Assembly (NCBI GenBank): GCA_028355955.1 | Contig: JAOMTQ010000005.1 | Span: forward strand, 36,163-100,162 | DNA from: Methylophilaceae bacterium | Lineage (GTDB): Bacteria; Pseudomonadota; Gammaproteobacteria; Burkholderiales; Methylophilaceae | DNA length: 64,000 nucleotides | Direction of reading: 5' to 3' | Part shown: piece after piece, positions 24,894 through 37,574 of the stretch | Position numbering within the stretch: position 1 is the stretch's first letter | Layout: each line of letters opens with the position of its first letter | Notes under the pieces: generated by a model | What the model was told of the DNA's origin: nothing | The model's database searches: none | The model's input: the letters and a program-made list of their open reading frames with translations, nothing else | Program-made: the position numbers and the translations under genes

Positions 24894-26139
24894 GATTAAA
24901 AATTATACAATGAATTTTGGGCCTCAGCATCCAGCAGCTCATGGAGTTTTAAGGCTTGTACTTGAGATGGATGGCGAAGTTATTCAGCGTGTTGATCCTC
25001 ATATTGGTCTACTGCATAGAGCAACTGAAAAGCTAGCTGAGAATAGGACATACCTTCAATCTGTTCCTTATATGGATCGTCTTGACTACGTATCTATGAT
25101 GATGAACGAGCATGCTTATGTGATGACAATAGAAAAGCTACTGCAGATAAAAGTACCAATTCGCGCACAATACATTCGAGTTTTATTTGATGAAATTACG
25201 AGAATACTTAATCATCTACTCTGGTTGGGGGCCCATGCTCTTGATGTTGGGGCTATGACGGTTTTTTTGTATGCCTTTAGAGAGCGAGAGGATTTATTTG
25301 ACTGCTACGAAGCAGTATCTGGTGCAAGAATGCATGCAGCCTACTATCGCCCAGGTGGCGTATACCGAGACTTACCGTCTTCGATGCCCCAATTTCAACC
25401 CTCAAAAAAACAAAGTTCATCAGAAATAAATAAACTAAATAAAAATAGAACAGGATCTTTGCTAGATTTTATTGAAGATTTTGCTAAAAGATTTCCAACT
25501 TATGTGGACGAATATGAAACGCTTCTGACAGATAATCGAATTTGGAAGCAAAGAACTGTTGGTATTGGTGTTGTTGATCCCGATCGAGCAGTTGCATTAG
25601 GTATGACAGGGCCAATGTTAAGGGGCTCAGGAGTTGAATGGGATTTACGAAAAAAACAACCGTACGAAACATACAGTGAATTAGATTTTAAAATTCCCAT
25701 CGGAAAAGAGGGAGATTGTTATGATCGTTATTTAGTAAGAATGGAGGAGATGAGAGAATCTAATAAAATTATTAAACAATGTATTGATTGGCTAAGAGAG
25801 AACCCTGGTCCAGTGATTTCTAATGATAATAAAGTGACCCCACCATCAAGATCAGAAATGAAAGAGGACATGGAATCAATGATTCACCATTTTAAATTAT
25901 TTACTGAGGGTTTTCATATTCCTAAGGGCGAAGCCTATGCAGCTGTAGAGCATCCAAAAGGTGAGTTTGGGACTTACATCATTTCTGATGGCGCAAATAA
26001 ACCTTATCGTCTAAAAATTAGGGCACCAGGCTTTCCTCATTTAGCGGCGATAAATGAAATGACAAAGGGACATATGCTTTCAGATTTAGTAGCAATTATT
26101 GGTACTCAAGATATTGTGTTTGGGGAGATTGATAGATAA
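24886..26139 (+). CDS. nuoD: NADH-quinone oxidoreductase subunit D
   Basis: A 49-kDa-type subunit (417 residues) forming the quinone-binding pocket with NuoB. Conserved segments are [38 protein letters not shown] and the C-terminal DIVFGEIDR. The GTG at 24886 gives the typical N-terminus ([15 protein letters not shown]) with GAGGG upstream and overlaps nuoC by 8 bases. An ATG at 24871 would add five atypical residues. Confidence 0.96.
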   Translation: MAEIKNYTMNFGPQHPAAHGVLRLVLEMDGEVIQRVDPHIGLLHRATEKLAENRTYLQSVPYMDRLDYVSMMMNEHAYVMTIEKLLQIKVPIRAQYIRVLFDEITRILNHLLWLGAHALDVGAMTVFLYAFREREDLFDCYEAVSGARMHAAYYRPGGVYRDLPSSMPQFQPSKKQSSSEINKLNKNRTGSLLDFIEDFAKRFPTYVDEYETLLTDNRIWKQRTVGIGVVDPDRAVALGMTGPMLRGSGVEWDLRKKQPYETYSELDFKIPIGKEGDCYDRYLVRMEEMRESNKIIKQCIDWLRENPGPVISNDNKVTPPSRSEMKEDMESMIHHFKLFTEGFHIPKGEAYAAVEHPKGEFGTYIISDGANKPYRLKIRAPGFPHLAAINEMTKGHMLSDLVAIIGTQDIVFGEIDR

Positions 26140-26612
26140 TGCTGACTGAAACTACAAGAAAAAAAATAGATAGTGAATTAAAAAAATTCCCTATTGATCA
26201 AAAACAATCAGCCATTATTGCAGCACTACAAATAATACAAACTGAAAATGGTTTTTTAACAGACGATTTAATTGCACTGGCAGCAGATTACTTAGGTATG
26301 CCAAAAATTGCAGCAATGGAAGTGGCAACTTTTTATAATATGTTTGAATTAAAACCGGCTGGAAAATATAAAATTTCAGTATGTACAAATATCTCATGCG
26401 CCTTAAGAGAAGCTGACGATATCGTATGCCATCTTCAAAAAAAATTAAATATTAATTTTAATGAGGTCACAAAAGATAGTAAATTTAGCTTAAAAGAAAG
26501 CGAGTGTATGGGAGCATGTAGTGGAGCACCTTTAATGACAATAAATAACCATAAAATGCATGAACATTTAACGCCTCAAAAAGTTGATCAAATTCTTGAG
26601 GAGTTAGATTAA
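26139..26612 (+). CDS. nuoE: NADH-quinone oxidoreductase subunit E
   Basis: A 157-residue 24-kDa-type thioredoxin-like subunit binding a [2Fe-2S] cluster. Ligands are visible in VCTNISC (first pair) and ECMGACSGAP (second pair). Start overlaps the nuoD stop. Confidence 0.96.
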   Translation: MLTETTRKKIDSELKKFPIDQKQSAIIAALQIIQTENGFLTDDLIALAADYLGMPKIAAMEVATFYNMFELKPAGKYKISVCTNISCALREADDIVCHLQKKLNINFNEVTKDSKFSLKESECMGACSGAPLMTINNHKMHEHLTPQKVDQILEELD

Positions 26613-26615
26613 ATA

Positions 26616-27932
26616 ATGCTAAACAATAAGTCACATAATGCATCAAAAGGTAGTGAGGTGTTTCCTATATGCTTGAGGACATCTAATTTAGAGAACTCAT
26701 CAAGCCTTCAAACTTATCTTAGTATTGGTGGGTATCAGCAAATCCAAAGAATTTTAAAAGAAAAAATCTCCCCAGAAAAATTAATTGAAGAGATTAAAAT
26801 TTCTGGTCTCAGGGGAAGGGGGGGAGCAGGTTTTCCTACCGGCATAAAATGGTCATTTATACCAAATGATTCAGCTGGAACAAAATACATTGTGTGTAAT
26901 AGCGATGAAGGTGAACCGGGTACGTTTAAAGATAGAGAGATAATCAAAAAAAACCCTCACCAATTAATTGAAGGAATGACAATAGCTGCATATATTATGG
27001 GAGCGCAAGTTGGATATAACTATATTCATGGGGAGATATGGGAAGAGTATGAATCATTTGAAAAAGCCCTAGCAGAAGCAAAAAAAGCAAATTTTTTAGG
27101 TAAATCGATTTGTGGATTAGGTTTTGATTTTGAATTACATGCATTCCATGGTTATGGTGCATATATCTGTGGTGAGGAAACCGCACTCATTGAATCTATT
27201 GAGGGTAAAAAGGGACAACCAAGATTTAAACCTCCTTTCCCAGCAACATATGGCATCTATGGGCGGCCGACAAATGTTAATAATACGGAAACGTACGCGA
27301 CAATTCCTTGGATTATGCAAAATGGAGGAGAAAGTTTTGCAAATATTGGTGTAGAAAATTCAGGAGGCACCAAGATATTTTCAGTATCTGGCCATATTGA
27401 GAGGCCAGGAAACTATGAAATACCAATGGGGATGCCATTTAAAACGTTACTAGAATTATCTGGAGGCGTTTGGAAGGGAAGAAAATTAAAAGCGGTCATT
27501 CCTGGCGGACCTTCAACACCAGTCCTTCCTGCCGCAGAAATTATGGAAACTACACTTGATTATGATAGCTTAAAAAATTCAGGCTCGAGTGTCGGTGCGG
27601 GTTCACTTATAGTGATGGATGAAACCACCTGTATGGTGTCAACGCTTAAGAGATTGTCTTATTTCTTTTATGAAGAATCATGTGGTCAATGCACTCCTTG
27701 TCGAGAAGGTACCGGCTGGGTTTATAGGGTAATCAAAAGAATTGTGGATGGTAAGGGTAAACCTGAAGATATTGATTTACTTTTAGACGTAAGTAAAAAA
27801 ATTTCAGGGCGAACGATTTGCGCACTTGGTGATGCAGCAGCAGTACCTGTATTAAGTTTTATTAAACACTTTAAAGATGAATTTAAATACTTTATAAAAA
27901 ATGGTAAGAGCATGATGGATGCTAACTCATGA
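26616..27932 (+). CDS. nuoF: NADH-quinone oxidoreductase subunit F
   Basis: A 438-residue 51-kDa-type subunit that oxidises NADH through FMN. The NADH/FMN motif [16 protein letters not shown] is at about residues 67-82, the [17 protein letters not shown] segment follows, and the 4Fe-4S ligands are in [17 protein letters not shown] overlap with nuoG. Confidence 0.97.
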   Translation: MLNNKSHNASKGSEVFPICLRTSNLENSSSLQTYLSIGGYQQIQRILKEKISPEKLIEEIKISGLRGRGGAGFPTGIKWSFIPNDSAGTKYIVCNSDEGEPGTFKDREIIKKNPHQLIEGMTIAAYIMGAQVGYNYIHGEIWEEYESFEKALAEAKKANFLGKSICGLGFDFELHAFHGYGAYICGEETALIESIEGKKGQPRFKPPFPATYGIYGRPTNVNNTETYATIPWIMQNGGESFANIGVENSGGTKIFSVSGHIERPGNYEIPMGMPFKTLLELSGGVWKGRKLKAVIPGGPSTPVLPAAEIMETTLDYDSLKNSGSSVGAGSLIVMDETTCMVSTLKRLSYFFYEESCGQCTPCREGTGWVYRVIKRIVDGKGKPEDIDLLLDVSKKISGRTICALGDAAAVPVLSFIKHFKDEFKYFIKNGKSMMDANS

Positions 27933-30226
27933 TTAAGATTAAAATTGATGGAAAGACATTGGAAGTCAAACCTAAAACATCAATTATTGAGGTGGCTGAC
28001 AAGGTAGGTATCGATATACCTCGTTTTTGTTACCACAAGAAACTCAGCGTAGCTGCAAACTGCAGAATGTGCCTTGTCGAAATAAAGAACTTTGCCAAAC
28101 CTCTCCCTGCTTGTGCGACACAGGTGATGGAAGGCATGGAGATTTCTACAAAATCAAAATTTACCAAGGATACGCAAAAAAGCGTAATGGAGTTTTTACT
28201 TATTAACCATCCTTTAGATTGCCCGATTTGTGATCAGGGTGGTGAGTGTGATTTGCAGGATACAGCCGTTGCCTATGGAGCTAGTAAAACAAGATATACC
28301 GAAGAAAAGCGTGTGGTCTTTGATAAAAATATTGGCCCATTAATTTCAACTGACTTAACACGATGTATTCAATGTACTAGGTGTGTTAGATTTTTAAAAG
28401 AAGTGGGTGGCATGGCTGAACTTGGTTTAATAGGCAGAGGGGAGCATGCAGAAATTTCTGCTTACGTTGATAAATCAGTTGAATCAGAATTATCTGGAAA
28501 TATTATTGATTTATGTCCTGTAGGTGCACTAACATCCAAACCTTTTAGATATTCTGCAAGAAGTTGGGAGCTTTCACGAAGAAGTACAATTTCATCCCAT
28601 GATAGTTTAGGCTCAAATATCGAAGCTCATGTCAAAGATGACATTGTTAAAAGAGTGATACCTAAAGAAAACGAATCAATTAATGAATGCTGGATATCAG
28701 ACAGAGACCGATTTTCATACGAAGGCCTTAATCATAAAGACAGAATTACTCTTCCATTAAAAAGGGTAAAAAACCAATGGAAAGAGATTGACTGGGAAGA
28801 GGCTTATGAACTAATTGAAAAAAATATAAAAAATATTGATATTAAAAAATCTGATCAAATAGGGATTGTTTGTTCTCCACAGAGCACTTTGGAAGAAGGT
28901 TTTTTGCTAAAAAAAATTGCTAAAGAACTAAATACTTCTCATATTGATTATCGCCTTCTTGAAAAAAGCTTTTCCAAAAACAATAATTGGCTAGGTTGTA
29001 AAATTGATGAAATAGAGTCCCATGATGCAATATTGGTTGTCGGCTCAAATTTAAAACATGACCAACCACTACTTGCACATCGATTTAGAAGGTATGCAAA
29101 TAAAAAAAAGAATTTTTCGATTATTACCTCCTATGATGATTTTCATTCAACCCATTGTTTGGAAAAAATTATTGTTAATCCATCAGCATATATAAATTAT
29201 TTATTAATGATCCTAAAACAGGTTCAGTTAAACACAAAATATAAAATTAATTCTCAGGAAATAAAAAATGCATTAAAGATTGTGAAGCCATCCAATGAAG
29301 CAAAAAAAATTACTCAAAATCTCTTATCTTCAAAGAGTAGGGCAATATTTTTAGGCCATCAAATTTTACATTTAGATGATGGTGACAATATAAAGCTTAT
29401 TGCAATGCATATCGCTCAAGCAATTGAAGCTACTTTTGGTTTGATACCAGGTTATGCAAATAGTGTTGGATTAAATGAACTCAATTTAAACTCAGACAAT
29501 ATCTCAACAGATAAGATTTTGAGTCAAAAAAAAGAAGCACACATAATGATGAATTTTGATCCATCATATGATTATCATTCACCCAAAAAAATAAATGCGG
29601 CTCTTAAAAATGCAAAATTTAATTTAGCAATTTCTCCATATATATCCGATTCTTTTAAGGGGTTCGATGTAGTTTTGCCAATGACACCATTTACTGAAAC
29701 ATCAGGAACATATATAAATATGGAGAAAAGAATACAATCATTTTCTGCAGTAACTCCTCCTTTTGGGCAGTCTAGACCAGGTTGGAAAATACTACGTGTT
29801 TTAGCAAATTTTTTACAACTTGAAGGTTTTTTATATGACTCATCTGAAGAAGTGAAAGCTGATGCGATGATTGAGTTCGACAAAAAAAATGAAGATAACC
29901 TTAAAGTTTTTAAGCCGAGTAAAATTAGAAGTGGCCTTGAGATACTCAACCTTATTAAGGCGAATGACTCAGATATGATTGTTAGACGTGCCGCCTCGTT
30001 ACATAAAAATAAAGATCAAAGCTGTTGCCTAATTAATCCTACAACGATGCTTAAGGAGGGTTTAATAGATGGGCAAAAAATTAGAATTTCATCATCTGAA
30101 GCTGAAGTTTTAATTAATGTTAAAGCTGATGAAAATGTTTGTTTAGATGCTGTCGCTATTTTTGGAAAGAAAGATGAAACAGCCTTCCTAGGAATGGACA
30201 ATAAAGTGAAAATTAAAAAAGCCTAA
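27929..30226 (+). CDS. nuoG: NADH-quinone oxidoreductase subunit G
   Basis: A 765-residue 75-kDa-type subunit. The N-terminal ferredoxin-like domain has [18 protein letters not shown] and a further Cys in LPACAT. Then come the [18 protein letters not shown]is/Cys cluster and [15 protein letters not shown] for additional 4Fe-4S centres. The rest is a molybdopterin-oxidoreductase-like domain without an evident cofactor site, as is usual for NuoG. Conservation by eye drops in the C-terminal third, which is normal. Confidence 0.96.
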   Translation: MIKIKIDGKTLEVKPKTSIIEVADKVGIDIPRFCYHKKLSVAANCRMCLVEIKNFAKPLPACATQVMEGMEISTKSKFTKDTQKSVMEFLLINHPLDCPICDQGGECDLQDTAVAYGASKTRYTEEKRVVFDKNIGPLISTDLTRCIQCTRCVRFLKEVGGMAELGLIGRGEHAEISAYVDKSVESELSGNIIDLCPVGALTSKPFRYSARSWELSRRSTISSHDSLGSNIEAHVKDDIVKRVIPKENESINECWISDRDRFSYEGLNHKDRITLPLKRVKNQWKEIDWEEAYELIEKNIKNIDIKKSDQIGIVCSPQSTLEEGFLLKKIAKELNTSHIDYRLLEKSFSKNNNWLGCKIDEIESHDAILVVGSNLKHDQPLLAHRFRRYANKKKNFSIITSYDDFHSTHCLEKIIVNPSAYINYLLMILKQVQLNTKYKINSQEIKNALKIVKPSNEAKKITQNLLSSKSRAIFLGHQILHLDDGDNIKLIAMHIAQAIEATFGLIPGYANSVGLNELNLNSDNISTDKILSQKKEAHIMMNFDPSYDYHSPKKINAALKNAKFNLAISPYISDSFKGFDVVLPMTPFTETSGTYINMEKRIQSFSAVTPPFGQSRPGWKILRVLANFLQLEGFLYDSSEEVKADAMIEFDKKNEDNLKVFKPSKIRSGLEILNLIKANDSDMIVRRAASLHKNKDQSCCLINPTTMLKEGLIDGQKIRISSSEAEVLINVKADENVCLDAVAIFGKKDETAFLGMDNKVKIKKA

Positions 30227-31251
30227 TGCTCATGGATAATATTTTTCCTCAACTTCCTGAAATTATTAGTACAACGCTTTGGACCATTTTAAAAATTGTG
30301 GCAATTGTAATTCCATTGATGATTTCAGTTGCTTATTTAACATACTTTGAGAGAAGGGTGATCGGTTTTATGCAGGGTAGATTAGGACCAAACAGGGTAG
30401 GATACTTTGGCCTTCTCCAACCTATAGCGGACGCATTGAAGCTTATGTTTAAAGAAATAATTCATCCTACAAAATCAAATAATGTTTTATTCCTTCTCGC
30501 TCCTATTCTAACTATTGCCCCAGCTTTTGCAGCCTGGGCTGTAATACCATTTGATGCTGAGCTTGTTTTATCTGATATCAACGCTGGATTGCTTTATGTT
30601 TTAGCGATGACATCGATTGCTGTTTACGGCGTCATCATTGCTGGTTGGGCTTCAAATTCAAAATATGCCTTCCTAGGCAGTCTGCGCTCAGCTGCACAGA
30701 TTGTTTCGTATGAAATAGCAATGGGCTTTACATTGGTCGGTGTTTTAATGTGTGCGAATAGCTTAAACTTAGGTGAAATTGTTATTGGACAATCTGGTGG
30801 TATTTCACAATGGTATATTTGGCCACTTTTCCCTTTATTTATTATTTATTTTATTAGCGCTGTTGCTGAGACTAACCGAGCACCCTTTGATGTGGCTGAG
30901 GGTGAGTCTGAAATTGTGGCTGGCTTCCACGTCGAATATTCTGGGATGGCTTTTGCAGTATTCTTTCTTGCTGAATATGCAAATATGATTCTTGTTTCCA
31001 TGCTTGCTGCATTGATGTTTTTAGGGGGATGGTTATCTCCTTTTGATTTTTTCCCTGATAGTATTGTTTGGTTATTGTTAAAAGTCGCCTTCTTACTTTT
31101 CTTTTTCTTGTGGTTTAGGGCAACATTTCCTAGATACCGATACGATCAAATTATGAGACTAGGTTGGAAAATATTTATTCCTATCACTATATTTTGGATA
31201 ATTTTTGTTGGGTTTATGATGCAAACGCCATATCGGGAGATGTTTCATTAA
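30226..31251 (+). CDS. nuoH: NADH-quinone oxidoreductase subunit H
   Basis: A 341-residue membrane subunit with eight helices that links the quinone site to the proton channels. Signature segments are [18 protein letters not shown] and [20 protein letters not shown], both intact. It starts at the TAATG junction with nuoG; a second ATG six bases later is also possible. Confidence 0.97.
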   Translation: MLMDNIFPQLPEIISTTLWTILKIVAIVIPLMISVAYLTYFERRVIGFMQGRLGPNRVGYFGLLQPIADALKLMFKEIIHPTKSNNVLFLLAPILTIAPAFAAWAVIPFDAELVLSDINAGLLYVLAMTSIAVYGVIIAGWASNSKYAFLGSLRSAAQIVSYEIAMGFTLVGVLMCANSLNLGEIVIGQSGGISQWYIWPLFPLFIIYFISAVAETNRAPFDVAEGESEIVAGFHVEYSGMAFAVFFLAEYANMILVSMLAALMFLGGWLSPFDFFPDSIVWLLLKVAFLLFFFLWFRATFPRYRYDQIMRLGWKIFIPITIFWIIFVGFMMQTPYREMFH

Positions 31252-31256
31252 AAAAT

Positions 31257-31748
31257 ATGTTTAATAAAATAAAACACTATTTAAAAAGTTTAACGCTTTA
31301 TGAGTTAATTATTGGCCTTGGACTCACTGGTAGATATTTCTTTTCAAAGAAAATAACTATTCAATATCCCGAAGAACGTACGCCTCAATCCCCAAGATTT
31401 AGAGGTTTACATGCATTGAGAAGATACCCTAATGGTGAAGAGCGTTGTATTGCATGTAAGCTTTGTGAGGCTGTATGTCCCGCAATGGCAATTACAATCA
31501 AATCAGAAATGAGAGAGGATAATACAAGAAGAACGACGCAATATGACATTGATCTGACCAAATGCATATTCTGTGGGTTTTGTGAGGAATCTTGTCCAGT
31601 AGATTCTATTGTAGAAACTCGAATTTTAGACTATCACGGAGAGGAAAGAGGGGATTTGATATATACAAAAGAAATGTTGTTAAAGGTTGGAGATAAATAC
31701 GAAGATCAAATCGCTAAGGATAGAAAAGAAGAGGAAAGTTATAGGTGA
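31257..31748 (+). CDS. nuoI: NADH-quinone oxidoreductase subunit I
   Basis: A 163-residue ferredoxin-like subunit with two 4Fe-4S motifs, [12 protein letters not shown] and [12 protein letters not shown], which carry clusters N6a and N6b. The ATG at 31257, just behind nuoH, gives the usual length. A longer frame from 31164 lies inside nuoH and is rejected. Confidence 0.97.
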   Translation: MFNKIKHYLKSLTLYELIIGLGLTGRYFFSKKITIQYPEERTPQSPRFRGLHALRRYPNGEERCIACKLCEAVCPAMAITIKSEMREDNTRRTTQYDIDLTKCIFCGFCEESCPVDSIVETRILDYHGEERGDLIYTKEMLLKVGDKYEDQIAKDRKEEESYR

Positions 31749-32365
31749 TGGACTATTCTTCCGCTGTTTTTTATTTTTTTTCCTTTATCTTGCTTTTCTC
31801 AGCTATCAAAGTTATTACTTCAAGAAATCCAATTTTATCAGCATTATTTCTTGTGCTTTCTTTTTTTAGCGCAGCCGGTTTATGGTTGTTGCTTCAAGCA
31901 GAATTCTTAGCTATTGCACTTGTTCTTGTGTATGTTGGCGCAGTGATGGTTTTATTTCTATTTGTCATCATGATGATTGATATCAATGTTGAGGTAATGA
32001 AAAAAGGTTTTTGGAATTACTTTCCCGCTATAGGCTTTGTATCAATCATTATGTTGACTGAGATTATTCTTGTTCTGAATAAACCTTTTTTTAAGACGCC
32101 AGCTTTATTTAAAGCACCTATAAAGAGTAATACAGATGCAATAGGTGAAGTGCTATACAGTGAATACATATTACCTTTTGAAATCGCAGCCATAATACTT
32201 TTAGTTGCAATCATCGCAGCTATTGCTCTTACATTGAGAGGAAAAAAAATGCATAAAGGTATTGATCCAGCCATACAAATTAGTGTCAAAAAATCTGATC
32301 GACTCAAAATGGTTGAAATGGGAATAAATAAATTTAAAACAAAAAAGCGAGTTAAAAGAAATTGA
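31748..32365 (+). CDS. nuoJ: NADH-quinone oxidoreductase subunit J
   Basis: A 205-residue membrane subunit with five helices. The conserved segment [25 protein letters not shown] is easily seen. The ATG at 31748 overlaps the nuoI stop by one base; a GTG one codon earlier is the alternative start. A basic C-terminal tail (KTKKRVKRN) follows the last helix. Confidence 0.95.
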   Translation: MDYSSAVFYFFSFILLFSAIKVITSRNPILSALFLVLSFFSAAGLWLLLQAEFLAIALVLVYVGAVMVLFLFVIMMIDINVEVMKKGFWNYFPAIGFVSIIMLTEIILVLNKPFFKTPALFKAPIKSNTDAIGEVLYSEYILPFEIAAIILLVAIIAAIALTLRGKKMHKGIDPAIQISVKKSDRLKMVEMGINKFKTKKRVKRN

Positions 32366-32667
32366 TTAATTTATCCCATTTCTTAATTTTAGCTGCCTTG
32401 CTATTTATGATTGGCATTGTAGGAATTTTTTTGAATAGAAAGAATATTATTATTCTTTTGATGGCTATTGAGTTAATGTTGCTTGCGGTCAATATGAACT
32501 TTATTGCATTTAGTTATTATTTAGGTGATATTGCAGGTCAAATATTTGTCTTCTTTATTTTGACTGTGGCTGCAGCAGAGGCGGCTATTGGCCTAGCAAT
32601 TATCATCATCGTCTTTAGAAATAACCGGTCAATTGATGTTGAAGATATTAATCGATTGAAAGGGTGA
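32362..32667 (+). CDS. nuoK: NADH-quinone oxidoreductase subunit K
   Basis: A 101-residue antiporter-like subunit with three helices and the conserved membrane Glu residues in [12 protein letters not shown] and [11 protein letters not shown]. Starts with TTG in a TTGA overlap with nuoJ. Confidence 0.96.
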   Translation: MINLSHFLILAALLFMIGIVGIFLNRKNIIILLMAIELMLLAVNMNFIAFSYYLGDIAGQIFVFFILTVAAAEAAIGLAIIIIVFRNNRSIDVEDINRLKG

Positions 32668-34643
32668 CAATGACAATATTAAATATTTTCACCGTTATAC
32701 CTTTAGCTCCATTGTTTGCAGCATGTTTTGTGGGGCTTTTTGGTAAAAAATTACCAAAATATTTCTCTTTCGGAGTTCCTATTTTTGGCGTATCAATTGC
32801 GTTTGCTCTGTCTGTTTATTCACTTTATCTTACTCTTTACGGCTTTAAGTTAAATGAAACTATGTATACCTGGCTTGCCTCTGGCGGCTACATATTCGAG
32901 GTTGGTTTTTTAATTGATACGCTTTCTGCTGTCATGATGGTAATTGTTACTTTTATCTCTCTTATGGTTCATATCTATACAATCAGTTACATGAAAGATG
33001 ATGATGGTTTTAGTCGATTCTTTAGTTATATCTCTCTTTTCACCTTTGCAATGCTGATGTTAGTTATGAGTAATAATTTCTTACAACTCTTCTTTGGTTG
33101 GGAGGCCGTTGGATTAGTCTCCTATTTGTTAATAGGGTTTTGGTATAAAAAACCAAGAGCAATTTATGCAAATCTCAAAGCTTTTTTGGTCAATAGAGTG
33201 GGAGATTTTGGTTTGATACTAGGTGTTGCTTTGATCATGTTTTGGTTTGGCACTTTGGACTATCAGGAAGTATTTAATAGACTTCCTGCTCTGCATTCGC
33301 AAGATATAGTTTTGTTCAATACTTCAATTTCATTAGTTACCTTAATAGGAGTCTGCTTATTTATAGGTGCGATGGGAAAATCTGCTCAAGTTCCTTTGCA
33401 TGTTTGGTTGCCGGATTCTATGGAAGGGCCAACGCCAATCTCTGCATTAATTCATGCAGCTACTATGGTTACAGCAGGCATATATTTAGTAGCACGTATG
33501 TCTCCATTATTTGAGTTATCAGATTTTGTTCTTTCATTGGTAATCGTCATCGGAGCAATCACTGCAATATCAATGGGTATTTTAGGTATTGTTCAAAACG
33601 ATATTAAAAAAATAATTGCTTACTCAACATTATCACAGTTAGGTTATATGACAGTTGCCTTGGGTGTTTCTGCTTATTCTGTAGCTATTTTTCATTTGCT
33701 CACCCATGCTTTTTTCAAAGCATTACTGTTTTTAGGGGCAGGCTCTGTAATTATCGGGATGCATCATGATCAAGATATTACCCAAATGGGAGGGTTAAAA
33801 AAATATATGCCTGTGACCGCCCTCACTTTTTTAATTGGCTCTTTATCTCTAATAGGTACCCCATTGTTTTCTGGGTTTTATTCAAAAGAAACGATTATTG
33901 AAGCAGCAAGCTTAAGTTCAGCATGGGGGGCTAATTTTGCTTACTACGCATTAGTGTTCGGAGTGTTCTTCACAGCACTTTATAGTTTTAGACTTTATTT
34001 TTTAGTTTTTTGTGGGGAGGAAAGGTGGCACAACATACGTCGTAAAAAAAATGAACATGGCTTAAAAAGTAAAGAATACCCCGTTGAAAGCTCAAAAATT
34101 ATTACTATTCCTTTGGTGATATTAGCCATCCCATCTATTTTTATTGGTATGCTCTTGATAGACCCACTGGTATATGGCAATTTCTTCGATGGCAATATAA
34201 CCGTTGATAACAAAATTCATACCAATTTAGACTTGCTTGCAATTCACTATCATGGCGTATGGTCGATGGCAGTTCATAGCTTCTTTACTTTGCCTCTTTG
34301 GTTTGCGTTAGCTGGTGTTCTATTAGCATGGGCATTATTCATAAAAAAAATAAAAATCAATTTTAAATTCTTAAATCCTTTTAAGAATATTTTAAAAAAT
34401 AATTATGGTTTCGATGCTTTTAATGAAAAATATATCGCCAAGGGTATCTTAAAACTTAGTGATTTTTTATCAAGCAAGGTGGATATAAAAATTATCGACC
34501 ACACATTCGTCAATGGATCTGGCAGGTTGGTTAATTATTTTGCTAATAAACTAAAGTTAATTCAAAGTGGGTACATATACCACTATGCATTTTTTATGAT
34601 TATAGGTTTATTTTTATTAATTTCATTTTTTGTGAGAACTTAA
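32664..34643 (+). CDS. nuoL: NADH-quinone oxidoreductase subunit L
   Basis: A 659-residue Mrp-antiporter-type proton-pumping subunit. Typical segments are [39 protein letters not shown] and [16 protein letters not shown], followed by the long C-terminal lateral helix region. The start is GTG at 32664 (GTGA overlap with nuoK); an ATG two codons later is possible. Confidence 0.97.
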   Translation: MTMTILNIFTVIPLAPLFAACFVGLFGKKLPKYFSFGVPIFGVSIAFALSVYSLYLTLYGFKLNETMYTWLASGGYIFEVGFLIDTLSAVMMVIVTFISLMVHIYTISYMKDDDGFSRFFSYISLFTFAMLMLVMSNNFLQLFFGWEAVGLVSYLLIGFWYKKPRAIYANLKAFLVNRVGDFGLILGVALIMFWFGTLDYQEVFNRLPALHSQDIVLFNTSISLVTLIGVCLFIGAMGKSAQVPLHVWLPDSMEGPTPISALIHAATMVTAGIYLVARMSPLFELSDFVLSLVIVIGAITAISMGILGIVQNDIKKIIAYSTLSQLGYMTVALGVSAYSVAIFHLLTHAFFKALLFLGAGSVIIGMHHDQDITQMGGLKKYMPVTALTFLIGSLSLIGTPLFSGFYSKETIIEAASLSSAWGANFAYYALVFGVFFTALYSFRLYFLVFCGEERWHNIRRKKNEHGLKSKEYPVESSKIITIPLVILAIPSIFIGMLLIDPLVYGNFFDGNITVDNKIHTNLDLLAIHYHGVWSMAVHSFFTLPLWFALAGVLLAWALFIKKIKINFKFLNPFKNILKNNYGFDAFNEKYIAKGILKLSDFLSSKVDIKIIDHTFVNGSGRLVNYFANKLKLIQSGYIYHYAFFMIIGLFLLISFFVRT

Positions 34644-34644
34644 G

Positions 34645-36132
34645 GTGATAGCAAATCATATTTTATCAATCGCAATTTGGTCACCAATATTTTTCGGTAT
34701 CTTATTGCTTATTTTAAATAAAAAAATAAGTATAAGAAAAATTAATTATGTTGCCTTATTCGGCGCTCTTGTTTCCTTTATTGTGACTATTCCAATATAT
34801 AAAAACTTTAATACCACGTTATCAACCTTTCAATTTCAAGAGTTTCATCATTGGATTACGCCATTTAATATTAATTATCACCTAGGAGTTGACGGATTTT
34901 CGGTTCCACTGATCCTTCTAACCAGTTTCATGACTATCATGGTTATTTTGATTTCATATCAATCACAAAAATTAAAATCGGCTAGCTATTACAGCGCATT
35001 CTTGATTATGTCTGGATTAATGATTGGTGTTTTCTGTGCACTAGATTCTATCTTGTACTATATTTTTTGGGAGGCAATGTTGATTCCTATGTTTTTAATC
35101 ATAGGTATATGGGGTGGCCCGAATAGAATTTACGCAACGATCAAATTTTTCTTATACACAGTTTTAGGCTCACTATTAATGTTAATAGCTTTTTTATACC
35201 TCTATTTTAAAAGCGGCACTTTTTCAATTATTGATTATTATTACTTACCCATTTCTTTGGAAGCACAAATTCTCATTTTTCTTGCATTTTTTATGGCCTT
35301 TGCAGTCAAGATTCCAATGTGGCCACTTCATACATGGCTCCCTGATGCTCATGTACAGGCACCAACTGGAGGCTCAGTAATATTAGCAGCAATTATGTTA
35401 AAACTAGGTGGGTATAGTTTTATTCGTTTTGCAATGCCCATTTCCCCTGATGCAACTTTATTACTTAAACCTCTCATGATTTTATTATCTCTAATTGCTA
35501 TCGTCTACATTGCACTTGTAGCTTTAATCCAAAAGGATATGAAAAAATTAATAGCCTACTCATCAATATCGCATATGGGATTTGTTACCTTAGGTTTATT
35601 TCTAATATCTCCATTAGCCGTTGAAGGAGCATATATTCAGATGATTTCGCATGGCTTTATTTCGGCTGCAATGTTCATATGTGTGGGTATTCTTTATGAC
35701 CAAACCCATACAAGAGAAATAAAAAAATATGGTGGTGTGATTAATAAAATGCCATTGTTTACAGCATTCGCTGTTTTCTTTGCAATGGCAAACGCAGGGC
35801 TTCCGGGTACTTCAGGTTTTGTTGGGGAGTTCATGGTTATCTTGGGCTCAATGAAAGAAAACTTTTGGATAGCTTTTACTGCAGCAACAACATTAATTTT
35901 GGGAGCTGCTTATTCACTATGGTTAATTAAGAGGGTCTTTTATGGTGATATAGGTAACGCAGTTATAGCAAAATTATCAGATATTAATTCAAGAGAGTTT
36001 CTGATCCTCGGATCGCTTGCCTCGTTAATAATTTTTGTGGGTGTGTACCCTAAAATAATTTCAGATATTACAAATTCCTCGGTTCTACAATTTATTGAGC
36101 TAGTAAGTTTTTCTAAGGTCGAGATGTTATGA
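34645..36132 (+). CDS. nuoM: NADH-quinone oxidoreductase subunit M
   Basis: A 495-residue antiporter-like subunit with about fourteen helices. YHLGVDGFSVPLILL, FWEAMLIPMFLIIGIWGG, KIPMWPLHTWLPDAHVQAPT and the GLPGTSGFVGEF loop are diagnostic. Starts with GTG one base after the nuoL stop. Confidence 0.97.
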   Translation: MIANHILSIAIWSPIFFGILLLILNKKISIRKINYVALFGALVSFIVTIPIYKNFNTTLSTFQFQEFHHWITPFNINYHLGVDGFSVPLILLTSFMTIMVILISYQSQKLKSASYYSAFLIMSGLMIGVFCALDSILYYIFWEAMLIPMFLIIGIWGGPNRIYATIKFFLYTVLGSLLMLIAFLYLYFKSGTFSIIDYYYLPISLEAQILIFLAFFMAFAVKIPMWPLHTWLPDAHVQAPTGGSVILAAIMLKLGGYSFIRFAMPISPDATLLLKPLMILLSLIAIVYIALVALIQKDMKKLIAYSSISHMGFVTLGLFLISPLAVEGAYIQMISHGFISAAMFICVGILYDQTHTREIKKYGGVINKMPLFTAFAVFFAMANAGLPGTSGFVGEFMVILGSMKENFWIAFTAATTLILGAAYSLWLIKRVFYGDIGNAVIAKLSDINSREFLILGSLASLIIFVGVYPKIISDITNSSVLQFIELVSFSKVEML

Positions 36133-37574
36133 GTAACTTAATTTCACAATTGAATTTATTGTCTCCTGAAATTTTTGTAGCTCTCATGGCAATGCTTATT
36201 TTATTGTTAGATTCGTTTATTATTGATAAAAATAAGCATTTTATTTACGGCTTATCTCAACTGACACTTCTTGTCGCAGGTCTTATTACAGCATCGCTCG
36301 GCTTCAGTGGACCACAATTTGCTTTTGAAGATATGTTTATTTTTGATAGTCTTGCGCTGTTTTTGAAAATGATGAGCTTCATCACCTTATCTATTGTTTT
36401 TATCTATAGTAGAAACTATCTGCTCGATAGAAAATTATTGAATGGTGAATATTTCAGCCTATCCCTTTTTGCTCTTTTAGGGATTATGTTGATGATTTCA
36501 AGTAAGAACCTATTGCTAATGTATATGGGTTTGGAGTTACTTTCTTTAAGTTTGTATGCCCTTATAGCACTCAACAGAGACGATAAAAAATCAAATGAGG
36601 CGGCGATTAAGTACTTTGTTTTGGGTGCACTAGCATCCGGTCTTCTTCTTTATGGAATGTCAATGCTATATGGATTCTCTGGCTCACTAGATCTCTATAC
36701 AATTGGTAATGTTATTCAAACACAAGAAATTAATTCAGAGTTACTAGTATTTGGGTTGGTATTTATTGTTGTCGGGATAGCCTTTAAGTTGGGCGCAGTC
36801 CCATTCCAAATGTGGGTACCTGATGTTTATGAGGGCTCTGTTACACCGGTCACCATGATGATAAGCACTGTTCCAAAGTTTGCTGCTGTTGCGATGTTGA
36901 TTCGATTTCTTTTTCAAGGCTTGGATTATCTAATAGTTGATTGGCAACAAATGTTATTAATAATGGCGATACTATCAATGATTGTTGGCAATGTTACTGC
37001 TATAGCTCAGAAGAAAATTAAAAGAATGCTAGCTTACTCAACCATCTCACATATTGGGTTCATTTTGCTCGGATTCTATGTTGGCACGATAGGAGGAGTG
37101 CAGGCTTCAATTTTTTATCTAACAACCTATATTATTATGACGCTTGCCGTTTTTGGACTTATTATCCTTTTGTCAAGTACGCAAAAATCAATTGAATTTA
37201 TTGATGACCTCAAAGGTTTGAGCCAAACAAACCCATGGGAAGCTTTTTTAATGATGATAGTTATGTTTAGCCTTGCCGGCATACCTCCAACAATTGGATT
37301 TTATGCAAAATTTTCTGTCCTTCAGGCTGTGATAGATCAAGAAGTTGTTTGGCCAGCCTTGGTTGCAATAATTATGGCTTTAATAGGTATGTATTATTAT
37401 TTGAGAATTATAAGGTTAATGTATTTTGAAAAATCAAATAAAAAACTTAAGACAAAATCTTTCTTACCGATGCTTTCTGTTTTAACAATTAATGCGGGCG
37501 GCTTGTTAGTTCTGGGTATTTTCCCTAAAACCTTAATGAGCATTAGTGCTTTAGCAGTAGGGGGGAGTTTGTAG
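36129..37574 (+). CDS. nuoN: NADH-quinone oxidoreductase subunit N
   Basis: A 481-residue antiporter-like subunit. MGLELLSLSLYALIA, FKLGAVPFQMWVPDVYEGS and SLAGIPPTIGFYAKF are typical. ATGA overlap with nuoM. Last of the fourteen complex I genes. Confidence 0.97.
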   Translation: MSNLISQLNLLSPEIFVALMAMLILLLDSFIIDKNKHFIYGLSQLTLLVAGLITASLGFSGPQFAFEDMFIFDSLALFLKMMSFITLSIVFIYSRNYLLDRKLLNGEYFSLSLFALLGIMLMISSKNLLLMYMGLELLSLSLYALIALNRDDKKSNEAAIKYFVLGALASGLLLYGMSMLYGFSGSLDLYTIGNVIQTQEINSELLVFGLVFIVVGIAFKLGAVPFQMWVPDVYEGSVTPVTMMISTVPKFAAVAMLIRFLFQGLDYLIVDWQQMLLIMAILSMIVGNVTAIAQKKIKRMLAYSTISHIGFILLGFYVGTIGGVQASIFYLTTYIIMTLAVFGLIILLSSTQKSIEFIDDLKGLSQTNPWEAFLMMIVMFSLAGIPPTIGFYAKFSVLQAVIDQEVVWPALVAIIMALIGMYYYLRIIRLMYFEKSNKKLKTKSFLPMLSVLTINAGGLLVLGIFPKTLMSISALAVGGSL